From an uncultured Kineothrix sp. (lineage in GTDB: Bacteria; Bacillota; Clostridia; Lachnospirales; Lachnospiraceae): DNA of 27,501 nucleotides. A program made the translations under genes and the position numbers. The notes under the pieces are model-generated. The model searched no databases. It saw only the letters and a program-made list of their open reading frames with translations, and was not told the DNA's origin. The DNA lies in the NCBI GenBank assembly GCA_910587275.1, contig CAJUMD010000027.1, positions 6,705 to 34,205 of the forward strand, given 5' to 3'. Positions 8,085-16,236 of this stretch are shown in pieces. Position 1 is the first letter of the stretch. Every line of letters begins with the position of its first letter.

Positions 8085-9113
8085 TCAAAACCGCGCCTCC
8101 AAATGCCCGATGTTCTTAATCAGCACCGAAACTGTCCCGTCCGGATTGGTAATAAACTCCACGCTTTTCGGGTCCTTATACTGTTCCATGGGTATCTTGA
8201 TTTCGATTCCGGTATCCGTAAACAAATGCTGTTTCTGGTACTTTCTTGTGGTGGTTTCGCTTTGGGGAAGCACTTCCTCTTTCACCATATCGTATTTTTC
8301 CATTTTGTCCTGAAAAGCCACTTTCAATTCCGGCTTTTCTTCAAAAATTCTCTCCGCAATCTCCTCCACCACGAAACCGCCCTTTTCCTCCAATTCCTCC
8401 TGTATGATGCTTTTCGCCTTCATCTGCGCCTCATACCGGTCGCCTTCCCCATAGCCTTCCTTTTGGACGGACTCCACCGCCTTGGTCACGATGGAGAGCT
8501 TGGATTTATGGGACATATGGCTGGAACATTTTAAGAAAAGATAGGAAAAATAATCCACTTTCTCCCCGTTCACCTCATATTTTTTCTCCACCACCTGCAC
8601 CGATAAATCCTTCAGGCAGATGACCGCCGCCTCGCTGAGCCTTTGGGACTCCGAAGGCAGGATGGACTTGTGCCGGATGATTTCATTGGTATTGCCGCCG
8701 TCTTCCGAAGACAGGGTGCGGTGCGTATAGGATGCCTTATAATTCATCTTCAGCAGGGCAAGATATTCTTCCTCCCCGTACCGGAACCGCACCACCAAAA
8801 GGTCCGCAGGCGGAATGTCAATGTTGCTGTTCATGATGCTGTAAAGGAACCCCGCCATATCCTTGCTGACCTCCACGAAAAAATCGTCCGCATACTGTAC
8901 CAGCATCTTATATACTTCCGATTCCCCCTGGTAAAACCGGCAGCTTTTCCCGTCGTCACCGGAAGAAATCCGCGCGATATGCTCCTTTAGAAATTCCGCA
9001 AACTCCGACCCGTACTCTAATTCACAATCCGAAAGCACCGGCATCCCAATGGTGGAATCCAAAATATGTACGATGACTTTCTTAATCCTGATATCTTCCT
9101 TTACCATTACCAT
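8085..9113 (-). CDS. Nucleoid-associated protein, NA37/YejK (NdpA) family
   Basis: The protein of about 342 residues matches the NA37 nucleoid-associated family over its full length: the start IRIKKVIVHILD, then NSNIDIPPADLLVVRFRYGEEEYLALLKMNYK in the conserved core, and a charged helical C-terminal half. Family members bind the nucleoid; no catalytic role is assigned. The open frame reaches a TTG at 9137 overlapping trkH, but ATG 9113 has AAGGGGG at good spacing and starts directly before the conserved region, so I chose it. It lies 11 nt downstream of the TrkH stop, which implies translational coupling in the operon. Confidence 0.87.
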   Translation of the reverse strand: MVMVKEDIRIKKVIVHILDSTIGMPVLSDCELEYGSEFAEFLKEHIARISSGDDGKSCRFYQGESEVYKMLVQYADDFFVEVSKDMAGFLYSIMNSNIDIPPADLLVVRFRYGEEEYLALLKMNYKASYTHRTLSSEDGGNTNEIIRHKSILPSESQRLSEAAVICLKDLSVQVVEKKYEVNGEKVDYFSYLFLKCSSHMSHKSKLSIVTKAVESVQKEGYGEGDRYEAQMKAKSIIQEELEEKGGFVVEEIAERIFEEKPELKVAFQDKMEKYDMVKEEVLPQSETTTRKYQKQHLFTDTGIEIKIPMEQYKDPKSVEFITNPDGTVSVLIKNIGHLEARF

Positions 9114-9124
9114 AGCCGTCCCCC

Positions 9125-10561
9125 TTATTCCCTCCAAGTCTTCACGGAAAACAATACCAATATCGGCAGCAGTTCCAGTCTCCCCGCCAGCATGTCAAAC
9201 ATCAGAACAAATTTGGAAAAACCGGAAAACTGCGCGTAATTCCCCGCCGGTCCAACCATGTGGAACCCCGGTCCCACATTGTTAAAATTCGCTGCCACCG
9301 CCGAAATATTCGTCACGAAATCAAATTCGTTTAAGGAAAGCAGCAGGAGGGAAACGAGGAAAATCATCGTATAAATAGCCGTATACACCAAAACGGAACG
9401 CACGGTCCCCTCCCCCACAATCCTGCCTTCCATATGGATTTTCTTGATGCTCCTGGGATGGATGGCTGCGGAAATCTCATTTTTTACGCTTCTCCACAAA
9501 ATCACGAGTCTCGATACCTTAAACCCGCCCCCCGTACTTCCCGCACAGGCGCCCAAAAGGGTAATAAGAAACAGTATCGCCTTGGAAAATTCCGGCCAGA
9601 CATCATAATCCAGGGTGGCAAACCCCGTGGTGGTCATTAAAGACACCACCTGGAACAGCGCATGGTGGAACGCCTGGAACCCGTCCGCAAAGAACCCCCG
9701 CACGTTGACGGCAATCAACACCGACGCAAGCAGGATAATGCCGAGATAATACCGCAGTTCCTCGCTGTGCAGCACGTCCTTCGGCTTACGGATAAGAAGC
9801 AGGTAATAAATCTGGAAATTAATGCCGCACAACAGCATGAACACCGTAAAAACCGCCTGTATCCCCATGGGATAACTCCCGATACTGGAATTTAAAAGCC
9901 CGAAGCCCCCCGTCCCCACGGTGGAAAATGTTAAGGTCAGCGCCTCATACAAATCCATGCCTCCAAACAGAAGGACTATCACTTCCATAAACGTGATAAA
10001 AATATAGATGCCGTAAAGAATCATCGCCGTGTTTTTCACCCTCGGCACCAGTTTTCCCACGCTGGGACCGGGACTTTCCGCCCGCATCAGGTGCATATTG
10101 TAGCTGCCGGACAACGGCAGCACCGCAAGAATCAGCACCAAAACTCCCATCCCCCCAATCCAATGGGTAAAACAGCGCCAAAACTGGATACTGCGGGATA
10201 AACCCTCCACATCGGTAAGCACCGTGGAACCAGTGGTCGTCAGCCCGGACACCGTCTCGTACAAGGCATCCGTAAAAGTGGGGAACTCCCCGCTTAAATA
10301 AAAAGGCAGCGCCCCCACAAGGCTCAAAAGAATCCAGCTTAACGATACGGTCACAAAACCCTCTTTCGCATAAAATACCTTACTTGCCGGTTTCAGCCGC
10401 CTTCCCAATAAACTGACCGCAAGACAGCCCGCAATCACCACAGCAAAGCTGGCTGCCGCCTTTTCCCTGTAAAGAATCCCCACCAAAAGGGGCAGCACCA
10501 TAAACAGTGCGGCAAACTCTAAAATTTTGCACAGTATATAGCGAATAATTGAACGGTTCAT
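9125..10561 (-). CDS. trkH: TrkH/KtrB-type potassium uptake membrane subunit
   Basis: This 478-aa polytopic membrane protein carries four pore-loop repeats in order: SGLTTTGST, STVGTGGFG, LMTTTGFATL and NFNNVGPGF. These are the selectivity-filter segments of the Trk/Ktr potassium channel-like subunits, each with the key Gly. It imports K+ (usually coupled to Na+ or H+) together with the TrkA subunit encoded directly upstream. The longest frame begins with GTG at 10570, but GAGGTG lies 6 nt before ATG 10561, so I use that start. The gap from the trkA stop is 23 nt, so the two are certainly cotranscribed. Confidence 0.95.
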   Translation of the reverse strand: MNRSIIRYILCKILEFAALFMVLPLLVGILYREKAAASFAVVIAGCLAVSLLGRRLKPASKVFYAKEGFVTVSLSWILLSLVGALPFYLSGEFPTFTDALYETVSGLTTTGSTVLTDVEGLSRSIQFWRCFTHWIGGMGVLVLILAVLPLSGSYNMHLMRAESPGPSVGKLVPRVKNTAMILYGIYIFITFMEVIVLLFGGMDLYEALTLTFSTVGTGGFGLLNSSIGSYPMGIQAVFTVFMLLCGINFQIYYLLLIRKPKDVLHSEELRYYLGIILLASVLIAVNVRGFFADGFQAFHHALFQVVSLMTTTGFATLDYDVWPEFSKAILFLITLLGACAGSTGGGFKVSRLVILWRSVKNEISAAIHPRSIKKIHMEGRIVGEGTVRSVLVYTAIYTMIFLVSLLLLSLNEFDFVTNISAVAANFNNVGPGFHMVGPAGNYAQFSGFSKFVLMFDMLAGRLELLPILVLFSVKTWRE

Positions 10562-10584
10562 AATTCCCACCTCTGAGTCAGTAT

Positions 10585-11943
10585 CTAATATTTCAGAATA
10601 TCCTTAATATCATGAAGCCCCGTCATCGTCGTCACGATAACCACCGTATCCCCTGCCTTAATAATGCTCTGCCCCCTTGGGATTACCACATTTCCCTTAT
10701 GGTTGATACAGCTTATGAGCAGGTTTGGCTTTAACTTAAGCTCCTGGAGCGGAATGCCAAGCACCGGCGAATCCTCCTTCACCACGAACTCCAGCGCTTC
10801 CACCCTGTCGTTGTTCATCCGGTAGAGGGTTTCGATATTGCTCCCGATGGTATTCTGCATGGCACGCACATACTTGATAATGATTTCGGCGGTAATGAAT
10901 TTCGGGTAAATCACGCTGCCAAGGTCCAGTTCCCCGATAATCTTATCATAAGCAATCCGGTGCACCTTGGTAATCAGCTTCGCCTTGGAAATGCTTTTCA
11001 CGTAAAGGGAAAGCATAATGTTTTCTTCATCGAGGTTCGTCAGCGCCACAAATGCCCCTGCCTGTGCCACGCCTTCCTCCAATAAAAGTTCCCGGTCCGT
11101 TCCGTCCCCGCAGATAACCATTGCCTGCGGGAGCAGTTCGCTTAGTTCTTCGCAGCGCCCTTTATCCCGCTCCACGATTTTTACCTTGACACCGATGGAA
11201 AGAAGCTGGTTTGCCAGATAAAACCCCGTTTCCCCGCCTCCGACGATAAAGGCGCTCTTTGCCTTCGTGGTAGTTACCCCGAGCTTTTTAAAGAACTGGA
11301 CGGTATTCCTTGCGGAACCGATGACCGATATCTCGTCTTTTGCCCGCAGCACAAAATTACCGCCGGGAATGAACACATCCTCATCCCGCTCCACCATACT
11401 GACCAGGACTTCACTCTTATATTTCGCCGAAACATTTTTTAACGCCTGGTCGCAAAGAACGGAATTTTCCTCTATCCGGTATTTCACCAGCTCAATTTTT
11501 CCTTTTGCAAAAGTATCGATTTTAATGGCGGAAGGAAATTTTAATACACGGGCGATTTCCATTGCCGCCGCGTCTTCGGGATTGATGACCATGGAAAGCC
11601 CCATTTCCTCTTTGATAAAATTAATTTCCCTGCTGTACACCGGATTGCGCACTCTCGCAATGGTATGGCATCCCCCGGCTTTTTTTGCGATTAAACAGCA
11701 TAAAAGATTCAGTTCGTCCGAACTTGTAACCGCGATTAACAAGTCCGCATGTTCAATGCCTGCCTCCATCTGTATGGAATATCCGGCGCCGTTCCCAACG
11801 ACCCCCATAATGTCAAATGTATTGCTCACGTGTTTCACCACATCACTCTTCATATCAATGATAGTGATGTTATGCCCTTCCTTGCTCAACTGTTCTGCAA
11901 GTGTGGAACCCACATTGCCGCAGCCCACAATAATTATCTGCAT
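10585..11943 (-). CDS. trkA: TrkA, peripheral NAD-binding regulator of potassium uptake
   Basis: This 452-aa cytoplasmic protein has the duplicated architecture of TrkA: RCK-N (GCGNVG at 7-12, acidic Asp30 at the end of beta-2), RCK-C, a second RCK-N (GGGETG at 235-240) and a second RCK-C ending at the C-terminus (VIPRGQSIIKAGDTVVIV). Nucleotide binding gates the TrkH channel subunit encoded next. GGGAGG sits 6-7 nt before the ATG. A 170-bp leader with inverted repeats separates it from the upstream HD gene, which suggests a regulatory break inside the operon. Confidence 0.95.
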   Translation of the reverse strand: MQIIIVGCGNVGSTLAEQLSKEGHNITIIDMKSDVVKHVSNTFDIMGVVGNGAGYSIQMEAGIEHADLLIAVTSSDELNLLCCLIAKKAGGCHTIARVRNPVYSREINFIKEEMGLSMVINPEDAAAMEIARVLKFPSAIKIDTFAKGKIELVKYRIEENSVLCDQALKNVSAKYKSEVLVSMVERDEDVFIPGGNFVLRAKDEISVIGSARNTVQFFKKLGVTTTKAKSAFIVGGGETGFYLANQLLSIGVKVKIVERDKGRCEELSELLPQAMVICGDGTDRELLLEEGVAQAGAFVALTNLDEENIMLSLYVKSISKAKLITKVHRIAYDKIIGELDLGSVIYPKFITAEIIIKYVRAMQNTIGSNIETLYRMNNDRVEALEFVVKEDSPVLGIPLQELKLKPNLLISCINHKGNVVIPRGQSIIKAGDTVVIVTTMTGLHDIKDILKY

Positions 11944-12112
11944 ATCTTCCTCCCATTCCGCGCTGCCTTATTAACATATACCGGTGCCGCGTTGTATTCA
12001 TTCCCGGGCAAGCGCCCGCTGTTTGTGCCGTCACCACGTTATTACCCGTCAACGGCGCCGTCTGGAAACAGTTTACAGGTTTGTGTCCCCACAAACCTGC
12101 AGCCAGTTTCCC
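11944..12112 (-). promoter_or_regulatory. Structured 169-bp leader before trkA
   Basis: This stretch between the HD gene and trkA has no convincing gene. It holds a perfect 10-bp hairpin (12076-12085 with 12090-12099, loop of 4), a 10-bp perfect palindrome ACGGCGCCGT (12052-12061), and a GC-rich stem CGGGC/GCCCG near 12005-12018. No U-run follows the hairpin in the leftward direction. It could be a terminator or attenuator, or an RNA leader. I could not match it to the c-di-AMP (ydaO) riboswitch consensus that often precedes potassium genes. Confidence 0.45.
12076..12099. terminator. Perfect 10-bp hairpin after the HD gene
   Basis: CAGGTTTGTG and CACAAACCTG are perfect inverse arms separated by TCCC, starting 14 nt past the HD-protein stop. 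There is no U-tract, so an intrinsic terminator function is uncertain; it could instead stabilise the upstream mRNA. Confidence 0.4.
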
Positions 12113-13375
12113 TTATTGCACAATGCCTTCAAATTTCTTGGATATTTCCTCGTACTGCTGTTTAATGTTCAGGTACAGCCCAACCGTTTCACCCTTCTGT
12201 TCCTCATATTTCTTAATGACGGAATCATAGTTGCGCATCAGACAGTCCACGGTGCTCTTGCTGATTTTATGGTTATCCGCATCCTCATTCAATATCTTCT
12301 TAATCAAATCGCTGTCAAAAGACCCTTTGTAACTGCGCTTGCCGTACAGGGCGCTCAAAATATCCGCCACAGCCACAATCTGCTGGGGCAGCGTCAGGTC
12401 CTTTTCCGTCAGCCCCCTGTGGTACCCGGTCCCGTCCAGTTTCTCATGGTGGCGGATGGCAATCTGCAGCACATCCTCATTCACCAGTCCCGACAGAATC
12501 ATTTCCGTAATCTGCACATGCGCTTTCATCACCCGCATTTCCTCATCACTGAGCCGTCCCGGCGACTCCAGGATATTTAACGGAATGGCTATCTTGCCCA
12601 AATCGTGCAAAAGCGCGCCGTAATACAAGTCACGCAGCTCCCTTGCCCCCACCCGCATCAGCCGTCCGAGCTGCTCGGCAAAATTCACGGTGGACATCGT
12701 ATGCACCACCGTATGCTCGCTCCGGAAATCGATGGTGTACACCAACATCTCCAAAAAACCCTTTTTATACTTCTCCGAAAACGTCTGCCTCGAAAGAATA
12801 TCGTTCAGCTCATCCTTAAAAGAACCGTCCGCCAGGTTTGCCATAATCCCGTAGCGCTTCTCCGCCTTCATGAACAAATCCATTGCCTGTCCCGAAAATT
12901 TGGTGTCTCTGTACTTCGTAAAATAATCCGGCTCCATGGACGCCACCTTACGGCGCATGAAATTATCCATCTTGTCCGCCAGCGCCAGGCATTCCGTCAC
13001 GTGCTCATATTTGCTTTTCACCAGCCCGAAACGGTTATAATCCAAATGGTGGTAAAGCACGATTTCCGCCCTGTCCCCGATGGGGGAAAGGTATTTTAAG
13101 AAAAGGAAGCCGTAAATGGAATGAGTCCAAAACGTGTCCTCGGTTTCAAAATCCGCCACATTGTTCAGCCCTTCTTCCCGGTACAGCCCGATATCATGCA
13201 GGATTCCAAGCATCGTATAATCCAATAGTTCCTGCTCGGAATATTTCTGTTCGTACTCCAGCATCTTATAAAGCATATACCCCACGATTTCCCCGTGCAC
13301 CATAATATTTGAGTTTATGACGCCCAACGTCTTGCGTATGATCGCATTTACGTTCTGACTGCTAATTACACTCAT
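12113..13375 (-). CDS. Tandem HD-domain protein, second domain HD-GYP-like with GYP changed to GYH
   Basis: This 420-aa soluble protein has two HD phosphohydrolase-type domains. The first has candidate metal ligands His27, His60-Asp61, His85, His109/110 and Asp134. The second (about residues 220-350) has His225, HDLGK (257-261), His286, His309-His310 and Asp338. It follows the HD-GYP pattern closely (HHEKLDGTGYHRGL), but the Pro of the GYP motif is His319. HD-GYP proteins hydrolyse cyclic dinucleotides such as c-di-GMP; whether this variant does so is open. A C-terminal charged helix follows. An AAGGGAG-type site lies about 10 nt upstream of the ATG. It is the second gene of the leftward operon, 16 nt after the 127-aa gene and upstream of trkA. 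Confidence 0.85.
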   Translation of the reverse strand: MSVISSQNVNAIIRKTLGVINSNIMVHGEIVGYMLYKMLEYEQKYSEQELLDYTMLGILHDIGLYREEGLNNVADFETEDTFWTHSIYGFLFLKYLSPIGDRAEIVLYHHLDYNRFGLVKSKYEHVTECLALADKMDNFMRRKVASMEPDYFTKYRDTKFSGQAMDLFMKAEKRYGIMANLADGSFKDELNDILSRQTFSEKYKKGFLEMLVYTIDFRSEHTVVHTMSTVNFAEQLGRLMRVGARELRDLYYGALLHDLGKIAIPLNILESPGRLSDEEMRVMKAHVQITEMILSGLVNEDVLQIAIRHHEKLDGTGYHRGLTEKDLTLPQQIVAVADILSALYGKRSYKGSFDSDLIKKILNEDADNHKISKSTVDCLMRNYDSVIKKYEEQKGETVGLYLNIKQQYEEISKKFEGIVQ

Positions 13376-13391
13376 CCTCCACTCTCTCCCT

Positions 13392-13775
13392 TTAGTATTT
13401 GTCCGGGTAATCCGTCCCGGTCTCTGACTGCATCAGCCCTTTGTATTTATCGGGCTGTTTCTTCATTTTCATGAATGTATCAAAAGCACGCAGCACCATT
13501 TTGCTGCCATTTTCCCTCATCGCATACTTTCCCCTGTCCATTTCCGCCTTAAAATGGTCAATCTGCCATACCATGACATCCACCACCGTATAGCCGTCCA
13601 CATTCTTCCTGCAAAGGAAATTCCCCGTTTCCATATAGCAGGCAAACTCCTCCGCCGCTTCCGCATCTTCCCAAATGGCTTTGGCAAGCGTATCCAAAAA
13701 CTCCGCATCTTCCATGGCATCCGCGCCAAGCGTCCTTACCCATTGTGTAATTGTCTCTTTGTTATATTCGCCCAT
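13392..13775 (-). CDS. Unrecognised 127-aa soluble protein
   Basis: I do not recognise this small protein. It is acidic in its N-terminal half (DAMEDAEFLDTLAKAIWEDAEAAEEFACYMETG) and more basic towards the C-terminus. It has no membrane segment or signal, and a mostly helical character is likely. The central stretch NVDGYTVVDVMVWQIDHFKAEMD is the part to use for a family search. AGGAAAGG precedes the ATG at good spacing. It is the first gene of the leftward HD-trk operon, 16 nt before the HD gene, so a partner role to that protein is possible but not shown. Confidence 0.75.
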   Translation of the reverse strand: MGEYNKETITQWVRTLGADAMEDAEFLDTLAKAIWEDAEAAEEFACYMETGNFLCRKNVDGYTVVDVMVWQIDHFKAEMDRGKYAMRENGSKMVLRAFDTFMKMKKQPDKYKGLMQSETGTDYPDKY

Positions 13776-13866
13776 AGCCGAACCTTTCCTACAAAATATG
13801 TAAAGCTCCCACGCGGAACATGGAGGAACATGGAATAGACATCCCGAAAAAAACGTCTACCTTAAT

Positions 13867-13895
13867 ATCTTATCAAAAGGAAACATATATTACAA
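13867..13895 (-). promoter_or_regulatory. Probable promoter of the leftward HD-trk operon
   Basis: On the minus strand TTGTAA (13895-13890), a 17-bp spacer and TAAGAT (13872-13867) lie about 90 bp before the 127-aa gene. The same AT-rich patch must also serve the divergent symporter gene. Confidence 0.45.
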
Positions 13896-13933
13896 GTCAG
13901 TCTTATATATTAAAAGTAAAGAAATTGGAAGGT

Positions 13934-15256
13934 ATGCTTTCCTTGAAACTATTATCCGCACTCAACGACTATTTATGGAACTGCCCTCTGCTGTTTTTGC
14001 TGATGGGCACACACCTTTTCTTTACGTTAAAATTACATATTCCCCAGCGCCATATCGGGAAAGCCCTGCGCCTGTCCATAACGCCGGAAAAACAGGGGGA
14101 CAAAACCTCCCCGAACCTGTCCGCATTCGGCGCACTTGCAACCACCCTTGCCGCCACCCTCGGCACGGGTAACATCATCGGGGTCTCCACTGCCGTGGCG
14201 CTGGGCGGTCCCGGCGCGGTCTTCTGGTGCTGGCTCACCGGCATCCTGGGTATGGCGACCTCTTACGCGGAATGTTATTTAAGCGTCCTGTTCCGTGAAA
14301 AAAACAGGGATAACCTCTACGTGGGCGGTCCCATGTATGTCATGAAAAACGGTCTGCACAGTAAGCTGCTGGCAAAATTTTATGCCTTCTGCACCGTCTG
14401 CGCCGCCTTTGGCATCGGCTGTACCACACAGGCAAATTCCCTGACGCAGACCACGTCTTCCACCTGGCGCCTTTCCCCCCATTTCGTGGGCATGGCGGCA
14501 GCCATGGCAGTAGGCATGGTCATCCTTGGCGGCATCCGCTCCATCGGGCGGCTGTGTGAAAAGACTGTTCCCGTACTCGGCTTTCTTTACATCGGAAGCT
14601 GCCTCCTCCTTTTGTCCATTAACCGCGACGTTCTTTTACCCGCCTTAAAAGTTATTTTCGGGCACGCCCTCATGCCCAATGCGGTTCTCGGCGGCATCAC
14701 GGGCTATTCCTTAAAACACGCCGCGCGCTATGGCATCGCCCGCGGACTTTATACCAATGAAGCCGGAATCGGCACTTCTGCCATCGCCGCGGCTTCTTCC
14801 GGTTCCGCAAGCCCTTCCAGGCAGGCATATGTATCCATGACCGCCGTTTTCTGGGATACCGTGGTGATGTGCTTCCTTTCCGGTCTTGTAATCATCGCCA
14901 ATATATTAAAACACCCCGAATCCCTTGCCGGCGTCAACGAAACGGGACTGGCGGACGCCGCCTTTTCCTACCTTCCCTTGGGCGGCAATGCCTTCCTGTC
15001 ACTGTCCCTCGTGGCATTTGCCATCACAACGCTCATCGGGTGGTCCTATTTCGGAGAAAAAGCATTCTGTTACTTATGGGGGGATCACAACCTGAATGTA
15101 TACCGGCTGCTCTATATCGTAATGATTTACATTGGTGCGGTGATTCCGCTGGATGTGGTATGGGAATGTACGGATTTCATCAATGCATTGATGATTGTGC
15201 CGAATGTCATCTCCCTGTTTGCCTTACATGGCGTCATAAAGGAAGACATTGGATAG
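13934..15256 (+). CDS. Sodium:alanine symporter family (AGCS) amino acid carrier
   Basis: This polytopic membrane protein of about 440 residues matches the AGCS family. It has the opening NDYLWNCPLLFLLMGTHLFFTLKL, then GTLGTGNIIGVSTAVALGGPGAVFWCWLTG, GGPMYVM, ARGLYTNEAGIGTSAIAAA and a late GWSYFGEKAFCYLWG. It should import alanine, glycine or a related amino acid with Na+. The open frame extends to ATG 13820, but the first 38 residues are hydrophilic, lack homology to the usual start and overlie the promoter region. I therefore start at ATG 13934; its SD GGAAGG is very close, and a TTG at 13943 would fit that SD better. It is transcribed alone and divergent from the HD-trk operon. Confidence 0.88.
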   Translation: MLSLKLLSALNDYLWNCPLLFLLMGTHLFFTLKLHIPQRHIGKALRLSITPEKQGDKTSPNLSAFGALATTLAATLGTGNIIGVSTAVALGGPGAVFWCWLTGILGMATSYAECYLSVLFREKNRDNLYVGGPMYVMKNGLHSKLLAKFYAFCTVCAAFGIGCTTQANSLTQTTSSTWRLSPHFVGMAAAMAVGMVILGGIRSIGRLCEKTVPVLGFLYIGSCLLLLSINRDVLLPALKVIFGHALMPNAVLGGITGYSLKHAARYGIARGLYTNEAGIGTSAIAAASSGSASPSRQAYVSMTAVFWDTVVMCFLSGLVIIANILKHPESLAGVNETGLADAAFSYLPLGGNAFLSLSLVAFAITTLIGWSYFGEKAFCYLWGDHNLNVYRLLYIVMIYIGAVIPLDVVWECTDFINALMIVPNVISLFALHGVIKEDIG

Positions 15257-15285
15257 CGCAATAGTCCTTCCCCGGAAAGGCGCTA
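15254..15285. terminator. Imperfect hairpin at the symporter stop codon
   Basis: TAGCGC (15254-15259, containing the stop TAG) pairs with GCGCTA (15280-15285), and CCTT pairs with AAGG inside. There is no U-run, so this is a weak terminator candidate. Confidence 0.3.
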
Positions 15286-15290
15286 CCGAG

Positions 15291-15437
15291 TTAACAACCG
15301 CAACAAGACATTGCAGCCCGTGTTGACAGCGGCTGCGGCGGTAGTGCCGGACCAGCGCAGAAGATTTCTTCCGCGCTTTTGCCTACGGCTATCCAGACGT
15401 GCATACCGTAGCAGACTTTCTTATCAAAATAGTCCAC
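15291..15437 (-). CDS. Possible small Cys-rich peptide gene (48 codons, GTG start)
   Basis: A minus-strand frame begins with GTG at 15437, preceded by GGAG 9 nt upstream, and ends at TAA 15291-15293. The product would be 48 residues with five Cys and a C-terminus AAMSCCGC. I do not recognise it. Its composition matches the GC-rich flank, not the AT-rich agr island. A terminator-like hairpin (15354-15377) falls inside it, which argues against it. It could be a real small gene, a remnant of a longer one, or chance. Confidence 0.25.
   Translation of the reverse strand: MDYFDKKVCYGMHVWIAVGKSAEEIFCAGPALPPQPLSTRAAMSCCGC
15354..15377 (+). terminator. Terminator-like hairpin downstream of the symporter
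   Basis: AGCGC-A-GAAG pairs with CTTC-C-GCGCT around the loop ATTT, with one internal mismatch, and runs into TTTTGCC. It lies about 100 bp past the symporter stop on the same strand. Confidence 0.45.
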
Positions 15438-15565
15438 GCCAATCTTCTCCGTTTATACTCAAAATAATAATTTGTAAAATAATTAACTTATTCTTGGTAA
15501 AACGATTTTTTAGAAAATAAACTTTTTATTCTTTTATCATAATCGGCATGATTTTTGTTTTTTGG

Positions 15566-15606
15566 GCGTTTAATGTTATTTTATGCCGTTTTAGTGCGTT
15601 TTTTGT
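15566..15606 (+). promoter_or_regulatory. Phased CGTTT repeats upstream of agrB, possible LytTR-regulator site
   Basis: GCGTTTAATG (15566), CCGTTTTAGT (15586) and GCGTTTTTTG (15596) start 20 and 10 nt apart, on one face of the helix. LytTR-family regulators such as AgrA bind direct repeats about two helical turns apart. The match to the published consensus is partial, so this is a candidate only. Confidence 0.3.
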
Positions 15607-15663
15607 CATTTTCCCTTCTTCTCTTTTATGATTGGTTTTAATGAAACTTTGCGGGGAAAGTAT

Positions 15664-16236
15664 ATGGATTCTTTTATGGGTAAGATACAATCTGCATATG
15701 GGTTTTCTGATTATGAAATCCGGTTAATCCGGTATTCCATGACTGCTTTGTTTTATGATTGCAGTAAGTTGGTAATATTCGGTATTTTCTATTATCTTAC
15801 CGGAGATTTTAAGGCTTTTCTTTTTGCATTGTTTCCGCTTATTTTATTGCGCACGAAAAACGGCGGGATTCATTTTAAAAGGTATTGGAGCTGTTTCCTC
15901 TTTACTTTTGCTTATTTGGAACTTTGTATCCATATCTTACCCGTGTTTCTGCCGCTGCCACCAGTTGTTTTATGCGCCGCTTTACCGGTATGCGCTTTGA
16001 TTGACTGGCTGGTTGGTCCAAACTCATTGGTACGGAAAAAAGGAATGGATGAGGTTCATACCAGGAACGCAAAGATACAAACGCTTCTTTTGATCCTGTT
16101 ACTTGAAATCTTATGCCTTGTTTTTCCTGCGGATGCATATTTAACCGTTAGTTTTTGGACTGTGGTGCTGCATGTTGTCCAATTATGCGTAACGAAAGGT
16201 TTAAAGGAGGTTCAATCATATGAAAAAAAATCTTAG
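15664..16236 (+). CDS. agrB: AgrB-like peptide-processing membrane protease
   Basis: AgrB is a membrane cysteine protease that trims the AgrD precursor at its C-terminal side and closes the ring of the autoinducer. The sequence shows GGIHFKRYWSC with catalytic His70 and Cys77 (numbered from ATG 15664), seven apart as in staphylococcal AgrB, followed by several hydrophobic helices. The 190-aa length is typical. The frame opens at 15628, but that ATG has no SD, while GGGGAAAG lies before ATG 15664, so I start there. The 3' end overlaps agrD by 17 nt, and the agrD ribosome site AAAGGAGG lies inside agrB. It sits in AT-rich DNA unlike its flanks. Confidence 0.92.
   Translation: MDSFMGKIQSAYGFSDYEIRLIRYSMTALFYDCSKLVIFGIFYYLTGDFKAFLFALFPLILLRTKNGGIHFKRYWSCFLFTFAYLELCIHILPVFLPLPPVVLCAALPVCALIDWLVGPNSLVRKKGMDEVHTRNAKIQTLLLILLLEILCLVFPADAYLTVSFWTVVLHVVQLCVTKGLKEVQSYEKKS

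Larger units (their letters stand above)
15257..15663. other. Gene-poor interval between the symporter and agrB
   Basis: The first ~180 bp are GC-rich like the left flank and hold two hairpins and a possible 48-codon minus-strand frame. From about 15440 the sequence becomes strongly AT-rich and continues into agrB. The AT part contains T-rich CGTTT repeats but no clear promoter pair. The frame reading into agrB from ATG 15628 has no ribosome binding site. Confidence 0.7.

Noticed and set aside
11944..12112. c-di-AMP (ydaO) riboswitch before trkA
   Set aside because: Position is attractive, but I could not find the conserved ydaO core segments; only generic inverted repeats are visible.
13820..13933. 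38-codon N-terminal extension of the symporter
   Set aside because: Hydrophilic, not part of the family and overlapping the promoter region of the divergent operon.
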